From Bacteroidia bacterium (lineage in GTDB: Bacteria; Bacteroidota; Bacteroidia; Chitinophagales; Saprospiraceae): a stretch of DNA of 47,445 bases. The position numbers were made by a program, and so were the translations under genes. The stretch lies in assembly GCA_030433135.1 (NCBI GenBank), contig JAUILF010000007.1, positions 1-47,445 of the forward strand. The letters run 5' to 3'. The notes beneath the pieces were generated by a model that worked only from the letters and a program-made list of their open reading frames with translations, ran no database searches and was not told where the DNA came from. Within the stretch, counting starts at the first letter, position 1. Each line of letters starts with the position of its first letter. Shown here one piece after another: positions 1-10,011 of this stretch.

Positions 1-1312
1 ATTTCAGGTCCTCAAATATCTTTTGAGCCTTCTCTGTAAGTTCCGGCTTATTCTTAACCAGGGGTAGAATGGCACATTTGATAGGTGCAATGGACGGATG
101 CATTTTCATCACAATACGGGTCGATTCATTGCCTTTGGCATCAGGTACCGTTTCCTCCTGTAAGGAATGACTCAGCGTAGCCAAAAACATCCGGTCGCAG
201 CCAATAGATGTCTCAATGACATAGGGTACATAATTCTTTTCCAACTCCGGATCGAAATATTGCATCTTCTTTCCTGATAACTCCTGATGGCTGGAGAGGT
301 CGAAATCTGTTCTGCTGTGAATTCCTTCCAGTTCTTTAAATCCGAATGGGAATTCAAATTGAATGTCAACCGCTGCATTGGCATAGTGAGCCAGATTGTC
401 ATGATCGTGAAAACGAAGTTTATGCTCAGGAGCACCCAGGGCTTTGTGCCAATTGATTCGGGATTCCTTCCAGTATTTGTACCATTCCATTTCATCACCA
501 GGTCGCACAAAATACTGCATTTCCATTTGCTCAAACTCGCGCATACGAAAGATAAACTGCCGGGCTACAATCTCGTTTCGAAAGGCTTTCCCGATTTGAG
601 CAATACCAAATGGAATCTTTTGTCTGCTGGTCTTCAGTACATTGAGGAAATTGACAAAAATGCCCTGTGCTGTCTCAGGTCTCAGGTATAATTTGCCTTC
701 CTCTCCGGTGATATTGCCTAATTGGGTCGAAAACATCAGATTAAATTGTCGCACCTCAGTCCAGTTGCGCGACCCACTTTCGGGACAGGCGATTTCAAGA
801 TCCTCGATCATTTGCTTCATGTCAGCCAGATCGCTGCTTTTCATAGCATTAGCCAGTCTTTTGGCAATAGCTTCTTTATCCGACATGTAGCGGATAACGC
901 GGTCATTGGTGCTTACAAACTGCTCGCGGTCAAAACTGTCCCCAAAGCGTTTGGCAGCTTTGGCAATGGCTTTTTCGGCTTTGGCCTCCAGCTTGTCCAT
1001 GTAGTCTTCGATCAGTACGTCGGCGCGGTACCGCTTCTTACTGTCCTTATTGTCGATGAGAGGATCATTAAAAGCATCGACATGACCACTGGCCTTCCAC
1101 GTTTTCGGATGCATGAAAATTGCAGCATCAATACCCACAATATTGGCATGTCGTTGCACCATGGACCTCCACCAAAACTCTTTGATATTGTTTTTTAGTT
1201 CTACACCATTGGGGCCATAGTCGTACACAGCGGCCAGTGTATCATATATTTCACTGGATTGATAAATGAATCCATATTCCTTGGCATGCGAGACAATTTG
1301 TTTAAAATCCAT
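1..1312 (-). CDS. glyS: Glycine--tRNA ligase, 3' part cut by the window edge
   Basis: Reverse-strand translation from ATG at 1312 reads MDFKQIVSHAKEYGFIYQSSEIYDTLAAVYDYGPNGVELKNNIKEFWW...RPETAQGIFVNFLNV...FRMREFEQMEMQYF, typical of class II GlyRS. Open to the window edge, so absent from the ORF track. Confidence 0.93.
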   Translation of the reverse strand, partial: MDFKQIVSHAKEYGFIYQSSEIYDTLAAVYDYGPNGVELKNNIKEFWWRSMVQRHANIVGIDAAIFMHPKTWKASGHVDAFNDPLIDNKDSKKRYRADVLIEDYMDKLEAKAEKAIAKAAKRFGDSFDREQFVSTNDRVIRYMSDKEAIAKRLANAMKSSDLADMKQMIEDLEIACPESGSRNWTEVRQFNLMFSTQLGNITGEEGKLYLRPETAQGIFVNFLNVLKTSRQKIPFGIAQIGKAFRNEIVARQFIFRMREFEQMEMQYFVRPGDEMEWYKYWKESRINWHKALGAPEHKLRFHDHDNLAHYANAAVDIQFEFPFGFKELEGIHSRTDFDLSSHQELSGKKMQYFDPELEKNYVPYVIETSIGCDRMFLATLSHSLQEETVPDAKGNESTRIVMKMHPSIAPIKCAILPLVKNKPELTEKAQKIFEDLK

Positions 1313-1346
1313 GTTGCTGATACGATCTTTCGTATGGTTTGGTTAA

Positions 1347-2927
1347 TCAGAATTCAGAGGTAAAATGAAATTGTACTTCAGGATAATTGTCCTGGGCCAT
1401 TTTTAGTGCCCAGGCAGATTCAGCTAAAAAGACATAGTGACCATCCTTGTCTGTGGCAATATCTCTTTTTCTCTCTGACAATAAACGTTGAAACTGTTCC
1501 TTGTTTTCGGATGTAAGCCAGCAGGCCTTATGTAAATTCAAAGGTTCGTAGTTGCAAGAAGCTCCGTATTCGTGCTCTAGACGGTATTGAATAACTTCAA
1601 ACTGAAGTGCTCCCACTGTTCCCAAAATCTTTCGTCCATTGTCTTCTTTGGTAAACAATTGGGCCACGCCTTCTTCGACCAGTTGACTCAACCCTTTGTC
1701 CAATTGTTTAGCCTTCATGGGGTTGGCGTTATTGATGTAGCGAAATAATTCGGGAGAAAAGCTGGGGATACCTTTAAAATGTAGTTCTTCACCCTCCGTT
1801 AGCGTGTCACCAATTTTGAAATTGCCAGAGTCATACAGACCCACGATGTCACCCGGAAAAGCTTCTTCAACGATGGACTTTCTGGCAGCCATAAATGCAG
1901 TAGGGTTGGAGAATTTCATGTTCTTTCCCTTTCGTACATGCAGGTAGTTGGTGTTGCGTATGAATTTGCCGGAGCAAATTCTCACAAACGCTATGCGGTC
2001 CCTGTGTTTGGGATCCATGTTGGCATGGATCTTAAACACAAAGCCACTGAATTTATCCTCTTCCGGAGTAACCAGTCGTTCTTCGCTCTCCCGGGCTTTG
2101 GGAGTGGGTGCTATCTCAATGAAACAGTCCAGAAGTTCTTTTACGCCAAAGTTGTTGATCGCACTGCCAAAAAAGACGGGCGAAAGGTTACCCTCAAGAT
2201 AAGCTTCCCGATCAAAAGAAGGGTAGACGGTAGTGACGATTTCCAGATCCTCACGCAATTCTTCCGCTGCGGCTTCACCCACATGGGTTTCAAGGTCGGA
2301 ACTGGCCGTATCGGTGATCTTGATAATTTCGTCAGCCTGTTGTTTGCCATGAGGCTGGAACAGGTTGAGTTGTTTTTCATACAGGTTATACACACCCTTA
2401 AATCGCTGTCCCATACCTACAGGCCAGCTCAGGGGACAAACAGTAAGGCCTAATTTTTCCTCTATATCATCCAGAAGGTCAAAACCATCCTTACCTTCCC
2501 GGTCAAGCTTATTGATGAATACGATCATTGGTGTCTTACGCATCCGGCAGACTTCGACCAATTTTTCAGTTTGAGGCTCAACCCCCTTGGCTACATCAAT
2601 CACTACGATCGCACTGTCAACTGCTGTGAGGGTGCGATAAGTGTCCTCGGCAAAATCCTGGTGACCGGGGGTGTCCAAAATATTGATTTTAAGTCCTTTG
2701 TATTCAAAGGCCATTACCGAAGTTGCCACGGATATCCCCCGTTGGCGTTCGATTTCCATAAAGTCAGATGTAGCGTGACGCTTGATCTTATTGCTCTTTA
2801 CGGCTCCCGCTTCCTGAATAGCACCCCCAAACAATAACAGTTTTTCGGTAAGGGTGGTCTTACCTGCATCCGGGTGACTAACTATCCCGAAAGTTCTTCT
2901 CTTCGCAATTTCTGGTTTGATACTCAA
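1347..2927 (-). CDS. prfC: Peptide chain release factor 3
   Basis: 526 aa translational GTPase; [40 protein letters not shown] motifs. Confidence 0.95.
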   Translation of the reverse strand: MSIKPEIAKRRTFGIVSHPDAGKTTLTEKLLLFGGAIQEAGAVKSNKIKRHATSDFMEIERQRGISVATSVMAFEYKGLKINILDTPGHQDFAEDTYRTLTAVDSAIVVIDVAKGVEPQTEKLVEVCRMRKTPMIVFINKLDREGKDGFDLLDDIEEKLGLTVCPLSWPVGMGQRFKGVYNLYEKQLNLFQPHGKQQADEIIKITDTASSDLETHVGEAAAEELREDLEIVTTVYPSFDREAYLEGNLSPVFFGSAINNFGVKELLDCFIEIAPTPKARESEERLVTPEEDKFSGFVFKIHANMDPKHRDRIAFVRICSGKFIRNTNYLHVRKGKNMKFSNPTAFMAARKSIVEEAFPGDIVGLYDSGNFKIGDTLTEGEELHFKGIPSFSPELFRYINNANPMKAKQLDKGLSQLVEEGVAQLFTKEDNGRKILGTVGALQFEVIQYRLEHEYGASCNYEPLNLHKACWLTSENKEQFQRLLSERKRDIATDKDGHYVFLAESAWALKMAQDNYPEVQFHFTSEF

Positions 2928-3155
2928 AGGTGACTCGTTGATAAAACGGCTGCAAAGATATAGTTAATGAGTTAAAGGACATCTGTATTTACCAGTAAAG
3001 TGCATTATTTGCCCGGAGGGTTAAACCGACAGACCTCGAAAGCTGAAAAGTGATGTGTTTTTCTACCGGACGTAACATTTTCGGAGCACCTGCGTCTCTT
3101 CTATAGTATTGATACAGATGATTTGTTATTGTCATAATTCAAGCTCTATCATAAG

Positions 3156-4700
3156 GTGAATAATACTCCTTCTTTTCTAAGGCAACACTGGGCGATCAGT
3201 TTGTTGATCCTCACAAAAATTTTGCTACATGTCTGGGTGATTAACCGATATGGCTTTCACCGGGACGAATTTTTGTATCTGGTACAGGGTAATCATTTGC
3301 AGTGGGGGTATTTAGAAGTTCCACCATTCATAGCAGTGATTGGTAAGATTGCTACCACCTTTTTTGGTACAGCTCTGTGGGGTATCAGGTTGTTTCCACT
3401 TATGGCCAGCCTGGCTACGCTCTGGTTGGTATATAGAATGGTAAGGTTGATGGGAGGTTCTAATTTTGCTGTCCTTTTGTCAGGGCTAGCCTTTCTCTTC
3501 TCCCCCTCACTACTTCGTTCAGGAATGCTTTTTCAACCCACTGTGTTCAATCAGTTATGCTGGACCTTGCTGGCATACTGGACACTAAAGATTGTGATCA
3601 CAGGAAAGGAGAAATACTGGTTTGTACTGGGAGTCACTATGGGAGTTGCCTTTCTGGTAAAATACTCTGTGCTGTTCTATATATTCGGACTGCTTGCCGG
3701 AGCCCTATTGACATCCGAACGCAAGTGGTTTTCCACCAGGTGGCCCTATCTTGCTGCTGCAATAGCCCTGGTGATTGTATTTCCCAATCTATATTGGCAG
3801 TATGCACATGACTGGCCTGTGATCCATCATATGGACGAACTGGCCCGTACCCAGTTGCGATATATGAGCCCCCTGGGGTTTATGTCAGGTCAGCTTTTAA
3901 TGCATTTTGTGGGAGTGATCATCTGGTTACCAGGTCTTATCTATGTATTCCTAAAAAGAGGGTCCAGGTTTCGAATTTTTGGATGGGCTTATGTCCTGGT
4001 TATCGCTCAGTTACTCTTCCTGAGTGGTAAGTCTTATTATAGTATTGGTGCATATCCGGTGCTGATAGCATTGGGTGGTATTGCCTGGACTGTTTGGCTC
4101 AAGGAATGGAAGGCTGTAATGATACTTTCTCCGGCTCTTGTTTTACTGGGATTATTGATTCTTCCTTATGGGATACCAATATTGTCGATTGATCGAATGG
4201 AGAAATATGGTGCTTTCATGGCAGACAAGTATGGTCTGGAGGTGCCACTCATTTGGGAGGATGGTGTGAGGCGGTCACTTCCCCAGGATTATGCTGACAT
4301 GTTTGGCTGGGAAGAGATGGTGGCAAAAACAGCTGATATTTATCATAACCTTGATCCTGAGGTCAGGAAGAAGACCATCATTTATGGAGGAAGTTATTCT
4401 CATACAGCTACCGCTAACTTCTACCGACATAAATACAACCTTCCCGAAATCGTCAGTATGAGCAACAGCTTTCTGTTTTGGGCTCCTGACGAGGTTGATT
4501 TTCACACACAGATCGAACTAGATGATGTTCCTCATTACTCATCGCCTTATTTCGATTCGGTAGAAATAGTGGACAGTATTGAAAACAAGTATGCACGGGA
4601 GCCCGGCTACATCATCCTCAATGCCAATCCGTCCATTGATGTGCCATCTACTTGGAAATCACTATTGAAGGAAGCCAGGGCCGAATTCAATGTCCGGTAA
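3156..4700 (+). CDS. GT39/PMT-like polytopic glycosyltransferase-family membrane protein
   Basis: 514 aa, many hydrophobic segments, N-terminal RYGFHRDEFLYLVQGNHLQWGYLEVPPF motif typical of GT39-like proteins; GTG start. Confidence 0.75.
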   Translation: MNNTPSFLRQHWAISLLILTKILLHVWVINRYGFHRDEFLYLVQGNHLQWGYLEVPPFIAVIGKIATTFFGTALWGIRLFPLMASLATLWLVYRMVRLMGGSNFAVLLSGLAFLFSPSLLRSGMLFQPTVFNQLCWTLLAYWTLKIVITGKEKYWFVLGVTMGVAFLVKYSVLFYIFGLLAGALLTSERKWFSTRWPYLAAAIALVIVFPNLYWQYAHDWPVIHHMDELARTQLRYMSPLGFMSGQLLMHFVGVIIWLPGLIYVFLKRGSRFRIFGWAYVLVIAQLLFLSGKSYYSIGAYPVLIALGGIAWTVWLKEWKAVMILSPALVLLGLLILPYGIPILSIDRMEKYGAFMADKYGLEVPLIWEDGVRRSLPQDYADMFGWEEMVAKTADIYHNLDPEVRKKTIIYGGSYSHTATANFYRHKYNLPEIVSMSNSFLFWAPDEVDFHTQIELDDVPHYSSPYFDSVEIVDSIENKYAREPGYIILNANPSIDVPSTWKSLLKEARAEFNVR

Positions 4701-4712
4701 CCTCTCTGGATG

Positions 4713-5996
4713 TTATAGGGATTTAGCCTGGAGTTCTATTTGATCCAGGAGTCCGTTGATAATGGTGGCATCGGTATGTTCATTCATCACAACCAGCCTG
4801 AGGTATCTGGATCCTTTTACTTCGGTAGAAGTGATGTAATAATCTCCCCGGGCCACCATCCTCTCTCTCAACTTTAGTTGGTCAAAATGCTCAGGGCGGT
4901 ACTGAAAGCAGATTATGTTAGATTCAACGGGAATGTTTACAGTGAAACCTGGCCTTTGATCAATGAGTGCTGCAAAGGCCCGGGCCTGGTCATAGAGATG
5001 AGTTATATACTTTGACATCCCTTCTTCACCCAGGCAAGCCAGTACCAAAAACAGTTTGGTGGCCAGTGCGGATTTCGTGCATTCTATTTGGAAAGGAAGG
5101 GTATCCACTCCGGGATTATCCTTAGGATGCAGGAGGTAGCTGGCTTTCTGCGAGAAAGTTTGTTCAAAGGCGTTACGATTGCGAAACAGCACAGCATGAG
5201 GACTATCCACATGGAGCCAGCAATGATGTTCCCGGCAGCACTCAGCCATTTCACGTATGGGATCATAAATTCCGGTCGAGGTGGCACAAGCATTGGCCAC
5301 TATAGCCATCACCCTTTGACCTCTTGCTCTCACCTCGGCAATGGTTTTTGCGAGCATTCCCGGTATAATTCTTTCGTATTGATCGGTAGGAAGGCTGATT
5401 ATTGCTTTGCTACCCAGGCCAATAATACTAACTGCCCGGGTTATGGAATAATGACTGCTGTCAGGTGCAAGGACCACCAGGTCATCCGGGGTTCCTTCTA
5501 ACCATGATTGGGGAGCAATGTGTGATCTGGCCGCCAGTAAAGCATGAATGTTGGATACGGATCCTCCGTGTGTAAAAACACCGGCTCCTGTATCAGACCA
5601 ACCAATCTTGTCCAGCATCCAGGAGACCATTTCGCTCTCAATGGTAGCAGCCGATTGTCCCATTTCATAAATGGACATAGGATTGGAGATCACCCCGTGA
5701 ATCAGCTCGCCAAGAGCACTGCCCAGATGTGGTGGCGCCACCTGATGTCCAATGTACGCCGGATGATGCATGTGTACACTATGCTTCAAATAACTCGACA
5801 GGAATTGGTCCAATTGCTGCAGGTTCATCCCACCTTGCTTTATAAGGTCGTGAAACCGAAGGTCTTTGCTGATCTCTGACATTGTTTGCAATTCCAGTAC
5901 TTTTCCGGAGCCCTCTAAATCCCTATCCAGATAATCAGCCAGTCGTTGCAAGATCAGATTGCCAGCAGCAATCAGGTTTTCTCCATTGGTTTTCAT
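4713..5996 (-). CDS. Group II pyridoxal-dependent decarboxylase homologue, apparently lacking the PLP-lysine segment
   Basis: 427 aa; HHPAYIGHQVAPP, NPMSIYEMGQSAATIESEMVSWM, GVFTHGGSVSNIHALLAAR, CWLHVDSPH are group II decarboxylase-like. The expected D-x-H-K segment between HVDSPH and AVLFRNR is absent. Confidence 0.8.
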   Translation of the reverse strand: MKTNGENLIAAGNLILQRLADYLDRDLEGSGKVLELQTMSEISKDLRFHDLIKQGGMNLQQLDQFLSSYLKHSVHMHHPAYIGHQVAPPHLGSALGELIHGVISNPMSIYEMGQSAATIESEMVSWMLDKIGWSDTGAGVFTHGGSVSNIHALLAARSHIAPQSWLEGTPDDLVVLAPDSSHYSITRAVSIIGLGSKAIISLPTDQYERIIPGMLAKTIAEVRARGQRVMAIVANACATSTGIYDPIREMAECCREHHCWLHVDSPHAVLFRNRNAFEQTFSQKASYLLHPKDNPGVDTLPFQIECTKSALATKLFLVLACLGEEGMSKYITHLYDQARAFAALIDQRPGFTVNIPVESNIICFQYRPEHFDQLKLRERMVARGDYYITSTEVKGSRYLRLVVMNEHTDATIINGLLDQIELQAKSL

Positions 5997-6017
5997 GGGC
6001 GGTTTATTAGAAAGACT

Positions 6018-6590
6018 TTATTGGCATTCCTTCCAGCGGAAACAATCAGTTGTATGATCGTTAACCATACCAACAGCCTGCATATAGGCGTAACAAATGG
6101 TGCTACCCACAAATTTGAATCCCTGCTTTTTGAGAACTTTACTCATCTGATCACTTTCGCTGGTGGTAGCAGGAACCTCATCCAGCGAAGACCATTGATT
6201 TATAATGGGTGTACCATCTACAAATTGCCATATATATTCTGCAAAAGACGGGTATTTTGACTTAATCTCCAGGTACTGCCTGGCATTGTTTACAACGGCT
6301 GCAATTTTTAGGCGGTTACGAATGATTCCCGGGTCCTGACGCAGCTCTTCCAACTTGGTAGCCGAAAATTCGACGATCTTCTCAGCATCAAACCCATCAA
6401 AGACCTCCTGATATCGCTTGCGCTTATTCAGCACGGTAATCCAACTAAGTCCGGCCTGGGCTCCTTCCAGGTTGAGCATTTCAAATAGTTTTTGATCGTC
6501 CCATTGCGGGACTCCCCACTCTTCATCATGGTACTGCAGGTATAGCTGAGAAGGCCCCACCCATCGGCATCTTGTCACAGAATCAGACAT
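6018..6590 (-). CDS. tag: DNA-3-methyladenine glycosylase I
   Basis: 190 aa; RCRWVGPSQLYLQYHDEEWGVPQWDDQKLFEML...GLSWITVLNKR...FVGSTICYAYMQAVGMVNDH. Confidence 0.92.
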   Translation of the reverse strand: MSDSVTRCRWVGPSQLYLQYHDEEWGVPQWDDQKLFEMLNLEGAQAGLSWITVLNKRKRYQEVFDGFDAEKIVEFSATKLEELRQDPGIIRNRLKIAAVVNNARQYLEIKSKYPSFAEYIWQFVDGTPIINQWSSLDEVPATTSESDQMSKVLKKQGFKFVGSTICYAYMQAVGMVNDHTTDCFRWKECQ

Positions 6591-6606
6591 TGTTCAAATA
6601 CATTAA

Positions 6607-6987
6607 TTATTTATCTGAATGCAGGGCTACCCGATTGCCTTCTGTATCTATGATCAGTGCCATATGCCCATGCTCACTAGAAATCATAGTTTTTTCTTTA
6701 ACGATTTTACCTCCGGATTCAACTACTCGTTCCAGGACATCTGACAAATCTGGGTTGGCATTGAGATAGACAACTACCCCATCCTCAGAGGGACGATAGC
6801 CAGAACCCTGGCATATGGCACAACCAACCTCCTTGTGTGGAAATACGCCCATTTTAAAAGTGCCAAAATCATTGATTTCCATTGCCATCTGAAATAGATT
6901 TTCATAGAAAACCCGGGCACGATGAAAGTTGATCACTGGAATTTCAAACCAGGTAGTCCAACTTCTGTCACCTGATGTTTCACTCAT
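6607..6987 (-). CDS. VOC (glyoxalase/bleomycin-resistance-like) family protein
   Basis: 126 aa; WFEIPVINFHRARVFYENLF and C-terminal ALIIDTEGNRVALHS. Confidence 0.85.
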   Translation of the reverse strand: MSETSGDRSWTTWFEIPVINFHRARVFYENLFQMAMEINDFGTFKMGVFPHKEVGCAICQGSGYRPSEDGVVVYLNANPDLSDVLERVVESGGKIVKEKTMISSEHGHMALIIDTEGNRVALHSDK

Positions 6988-7019
6988 TTTATTTGGTATT
7001 TGGATTGACGTGGAATAAG

Positions 7020-8093
7020 TTACTCAATCAGGCCGAGTACTTTAGCTCTTTTCTGCCATTCCGCACGGGCAAGTTTTTGCAGGTCTGCCACGGTATCCGT
7101 TTCGTCCATAATCTCAATACCGAGGAGAGTTTCCATTAGATCCTCCATAGTGACCAGGCCGGCAATAGACCCAAAATCATCAACTACGATCGCCAGGTGT
7201 GCTCTTTGCTTTGACAAAGTCTCAATCAGGTTGGGTAGAGGCACACTATCCTCGATAAAGGATACGGGTATTTTCAACTCTTCAAGCTTTACATCGTGAT
7301 TGTCAGCGGCCACCTGAGCCAGAATGTCATTCTTAAGGACCATGCCCGTAATTTCATCCGGACCTTCCTCAAAAATGGGGATGCGTGAAAATGGACTACT
7401 GGGATTATCATCATAGAATTGCTGGCAGGTGGTGCTTTGATCAGCAATGGCCATGACCGTCCTGGGAGTCATAATATCTCTGACGGTCAGCTCCTTCAGA
7501 CGGAGTAAATTACGTATGATGATAGATTCGCTTTTCTGCAAGGCACCACTTTCTTCACCCACTCTGGTCATAGCCGCGAAATCTGCCCTGCTTAGTACAC
7601 TCTTTTGCTTTTCCTTTTTCAACCCTTTGGTAATTCTTTGACTGATCCAGACCAGGGGCCACAGGATAATAATCAATATACGTATGGACTTAACCGTGAA
7701 AGGAGCCAGAGATCGCCATAGGTTGGCACCAATGGTTTTGGGAATGATTTCGGAAAGAATCAGGATAGCAAGGGTCATTAGCCCGGCAATCAAAGATTCA
7801 TAACCTATATGAACTCCCCAAAGGTCTAGTGACTGAGATCCAAATATCTTCCCTGCCTGTGCGCCAACTCCAATGGCACCCACGGTGTGAGCAATCGTAT
7901 TCAGTGTAAGAATGGCCGATAAAGGCCGGTCAATGTCACTCTTGAAGGTTTCTAATAGTCGACCCACCTCAGTTCCTTCCTGAACCTGCCTGTTTACATA
8001 TGAAGGTGTGATACTTAGTAGCACAGCTTCCCAAATTGAACACAGAAATGAGAAGATGATGGAAACGGTAAAAAAGATGAGAAGTAAGGTCAT
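7020..8093 (-). CDS. CNNM/DUF21 membrane protein with CBS domains (hemolysin C-like)
   Basis: 357 aa; N-terminal TM domain, VRDIMTPRTVM, HLAIVVDDFGSIAGLVTMEDLMETLLGIEI. Confidence 0.88.
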   Translation of the reverse strand: MTLLLIFFTVSIIFSFLCSIWEAVLLSITPSYVNRQVQEGTEVGRLLETFKSDIDRPLSAILTLNTIAHTVGAIGVGAQAGKIFGSQSLDLWGVHIGYESLIAGLMTLAILILSEIIPKTIGANLWRSLAPFTVKSIRILIIILWPLVWISQRITKGLKKEKQKSVLSRADFAAMTRVGEESGALQKSESIIIRNLLRLKELTVRDIMTPRTVMAIADQSTTCQQFYDDNPSSPFSRIPIFEEGPDEITGMVLKNDILAQVAADNHDVKLEELKIPVSFIEDSVPLPNLIETLSKQRAHLAIVVDDFGSIAGLVTMEDLMETLLGIEIMDETDTVADLQKLARAEWQKRAKVLGLIE

Positions 8094-8154
8094 AAAATCA
8101 GCGGCCTACCTTTGATCTGAGTCAAATGTACTAGATTTTTCGTGGGGACTCACA

Positions 8155-9822
8155 TTAGCGAATCACTGATATTTTTCCAAAATCAATAATCTTGTGATGA
8201 TCACTCGATATTGTATACAAGTAAATGCCACCAGGGATGTCCGGTGATAGTGAAAGGTTGTTCAATCCCCGGTAGACTGCAGCCTCCCACACTCGTCGTC
8301 CCATCAAATCTGTTAGCGTCAGAAGGTTCTTTCCCGGCTTTCCATCAATCTGAACAAAGAGTTGATCCCGGGTGGGATTGGGTCCGATAAGTACTGAAGG
8401 TGTCTGAGCCTGATTGACTGTGGCAGTTGTCTGTGATCCGATTTCACAGTCATCGTGGTGAACCATATGGGAGGCAGTGTCAATGACCATATGTTCATCT
8501 CCATTCTGATATCCCGTTATCGAAAAAAAGAATAGCATCATTTCATCCGTTGTAGCCTCCCCCACAGTTACATCCACTGGCACATCTCCCGGTAAATGGT
8601 GGTTGGATGTTGTGTTGTTATAGCTTGCAACTCCGTGTACAGTTGACCAGGCTGGTATCTTGACCGGCTTTTTGAATGAATAGAATCCCTGCCATTCGAA
8701 GTCCCAGTGAGGTATGTCTATCAAAGGTATAGTGTCACCTCTGATGGTGGTGGCATAGGCCTTCATGGATTCACAGATAAGGTGGGCGTGCGGTGCGATG
8801 CCGACCAGTGTTACATCAAAAGGTACAGGGAAAAACTTCTGATGAAAAGTTTGTCGCGTATTGGCGGGTATATATAAAGGCCTGTCCATGCTGGAAAAGT
8901 GGTTGAGAACCGGTAAAACTTCGACTCTGCGCAAATCTTCTTTATCTGAAAACCGGATGCGAATGCTGGTGCTGTCCACCATTCCGGCATTTCCTTCCGG
9001 ATAGTGAAGTTGTGCTACTATGGTAGCTCCTTTGGGGAAAAAGATTCCCATTCCTTCCGGTGTGTAGGTGGCACTTGATCCGGGCACCCATCCGGCAATC
9101 ATTGATGCCGAATTGGTTCCTACCCCTCCAAAACAAGTATATCCCGGGTCCGGATCTGAATGATCTTTTTGTTGTGGAATCCCTGAAGTGTCCTGATATA
9201 AGATGACGTGATGAACGATACTGCGATTGCCTGGTATGATCTCTACACCAGTGATGTATTTGTCTTCAGACTCATTGGTCATGGCAACAAAACAACGATA
9301 CAGATCCAGCTCTCTGAGATCCGGGACCGTGAATTCGGGTAGCTGAATCACCAGATCCGGGTCGGCAATTTCAAATTCAGTCTGAACATTGGGCGGTGAT
9401 GGTTCTTCCGTACTGTTTCCGGGGAGTGCTCCCGTCTCAACCCAGTCCCGGAATAGTTGCACTTCCTCATCGGAAAGTGATCGTTTTCCAGCAATTTGAT
9501 GGCTGTTTCCCGGAGGCCAGGGAGGCATGATTCTGGTCGAAATGGCAGCTTCCATCGCATAGCGATACTGGAAGGCATTATCATAACTCTGAAGGGGGAA
9601 GGGAGCAATTCCCTTATCGTTATGACACGGTGTACAGTGTGAGTATACCAGGCAGGCTATGTGATCAGACCAGGTTACCTCCTGGGCATCAAGGGGTACA
9701 TGTAAGGAGATGATGACCATCAGTACACAAATACATCTCCCGGGTAAGGAAATGACAGCTTTCAATTTGACCTTCTCTATCATAATGCCACGTTGATGAG
9801 GTAATAACCCGGTATGTGTCAT
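8155..9822 (-). CDS. Ascorbate-dependent copper monooxygenase-like protein with N-terminal CxxCH motif and T9SS-like C-terminus
   Basis: CTPCHNDKGIAPFPL haem-c-type motif, HHVILYQ, GIAPHAHLICESMK, C-terminal PNPTRDQLFVQIDG...GIYLYTISS. An internal Met at 9783 is an alternative start. Confidence 0.8.
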   Translation of the reverse strand: MTHTGLLPHQRGIMIEKVKLKAVISLPGRCICVLMVIISLHVPLDAQEVTWSDHIACLVYSHCTPCHNDKGIAPFPLQSYDNAFQYRYAMEAAISTRIMPPWPPGNSHQIAGKRSLSDEEVQLFRDWVETGALPGNSTEEPSPPNVQTEFEIADPDLVIQLPEFTVPDLRELDLYRCFVAMTNESEDKYITGVEIIPGNRSIVHHVILYQDTSGIPQQKDHSDPDPGYTCFGGVGTNSASMIAGWVPGSSATYTPEGMGIFFPKGATIVAQLHYPEGNAGMVDSTSIRIRFSDKEDLRRVEVLPVLNHFSSMDRPLYIPANTRQTFHQKFFPVPFDVTLVGIAPHAHLICESMKAYATTIRGDTIPLIDIPHWDFEWQGFYSFKKPVKIPAWSTVHGVASYNNTTSNHHLPGDVPVDVTVGEATTDEMMLFFFSITGYQNGDEHMVIDTASHMVHHDDCEIGSQTTATVNQAQTPSVLIGPNPTRDQLFVQIDGKPGKNLLTLTDLMGRRVWEAAVYRGLNNLSLSPDIPGGIYLYTISSDHHKIIDFGKISVIR

Positions 9823-10011
9823 TCAAATATGATACCTAAATAGATGACGAACCCCCGTTGTCTGATCTTTCCTCTAGAAGTTAAGGCAATACATCTAAAA
9901 GTTGGAACAATATTCCATTTACCCGGGTGATTTTAGATACTTTGGCATTCCAACAACCCCTCCCGAACCTTTTTGCTTGATCATGCATTGTTAGACGTTT
10001 AAAATCATCTC

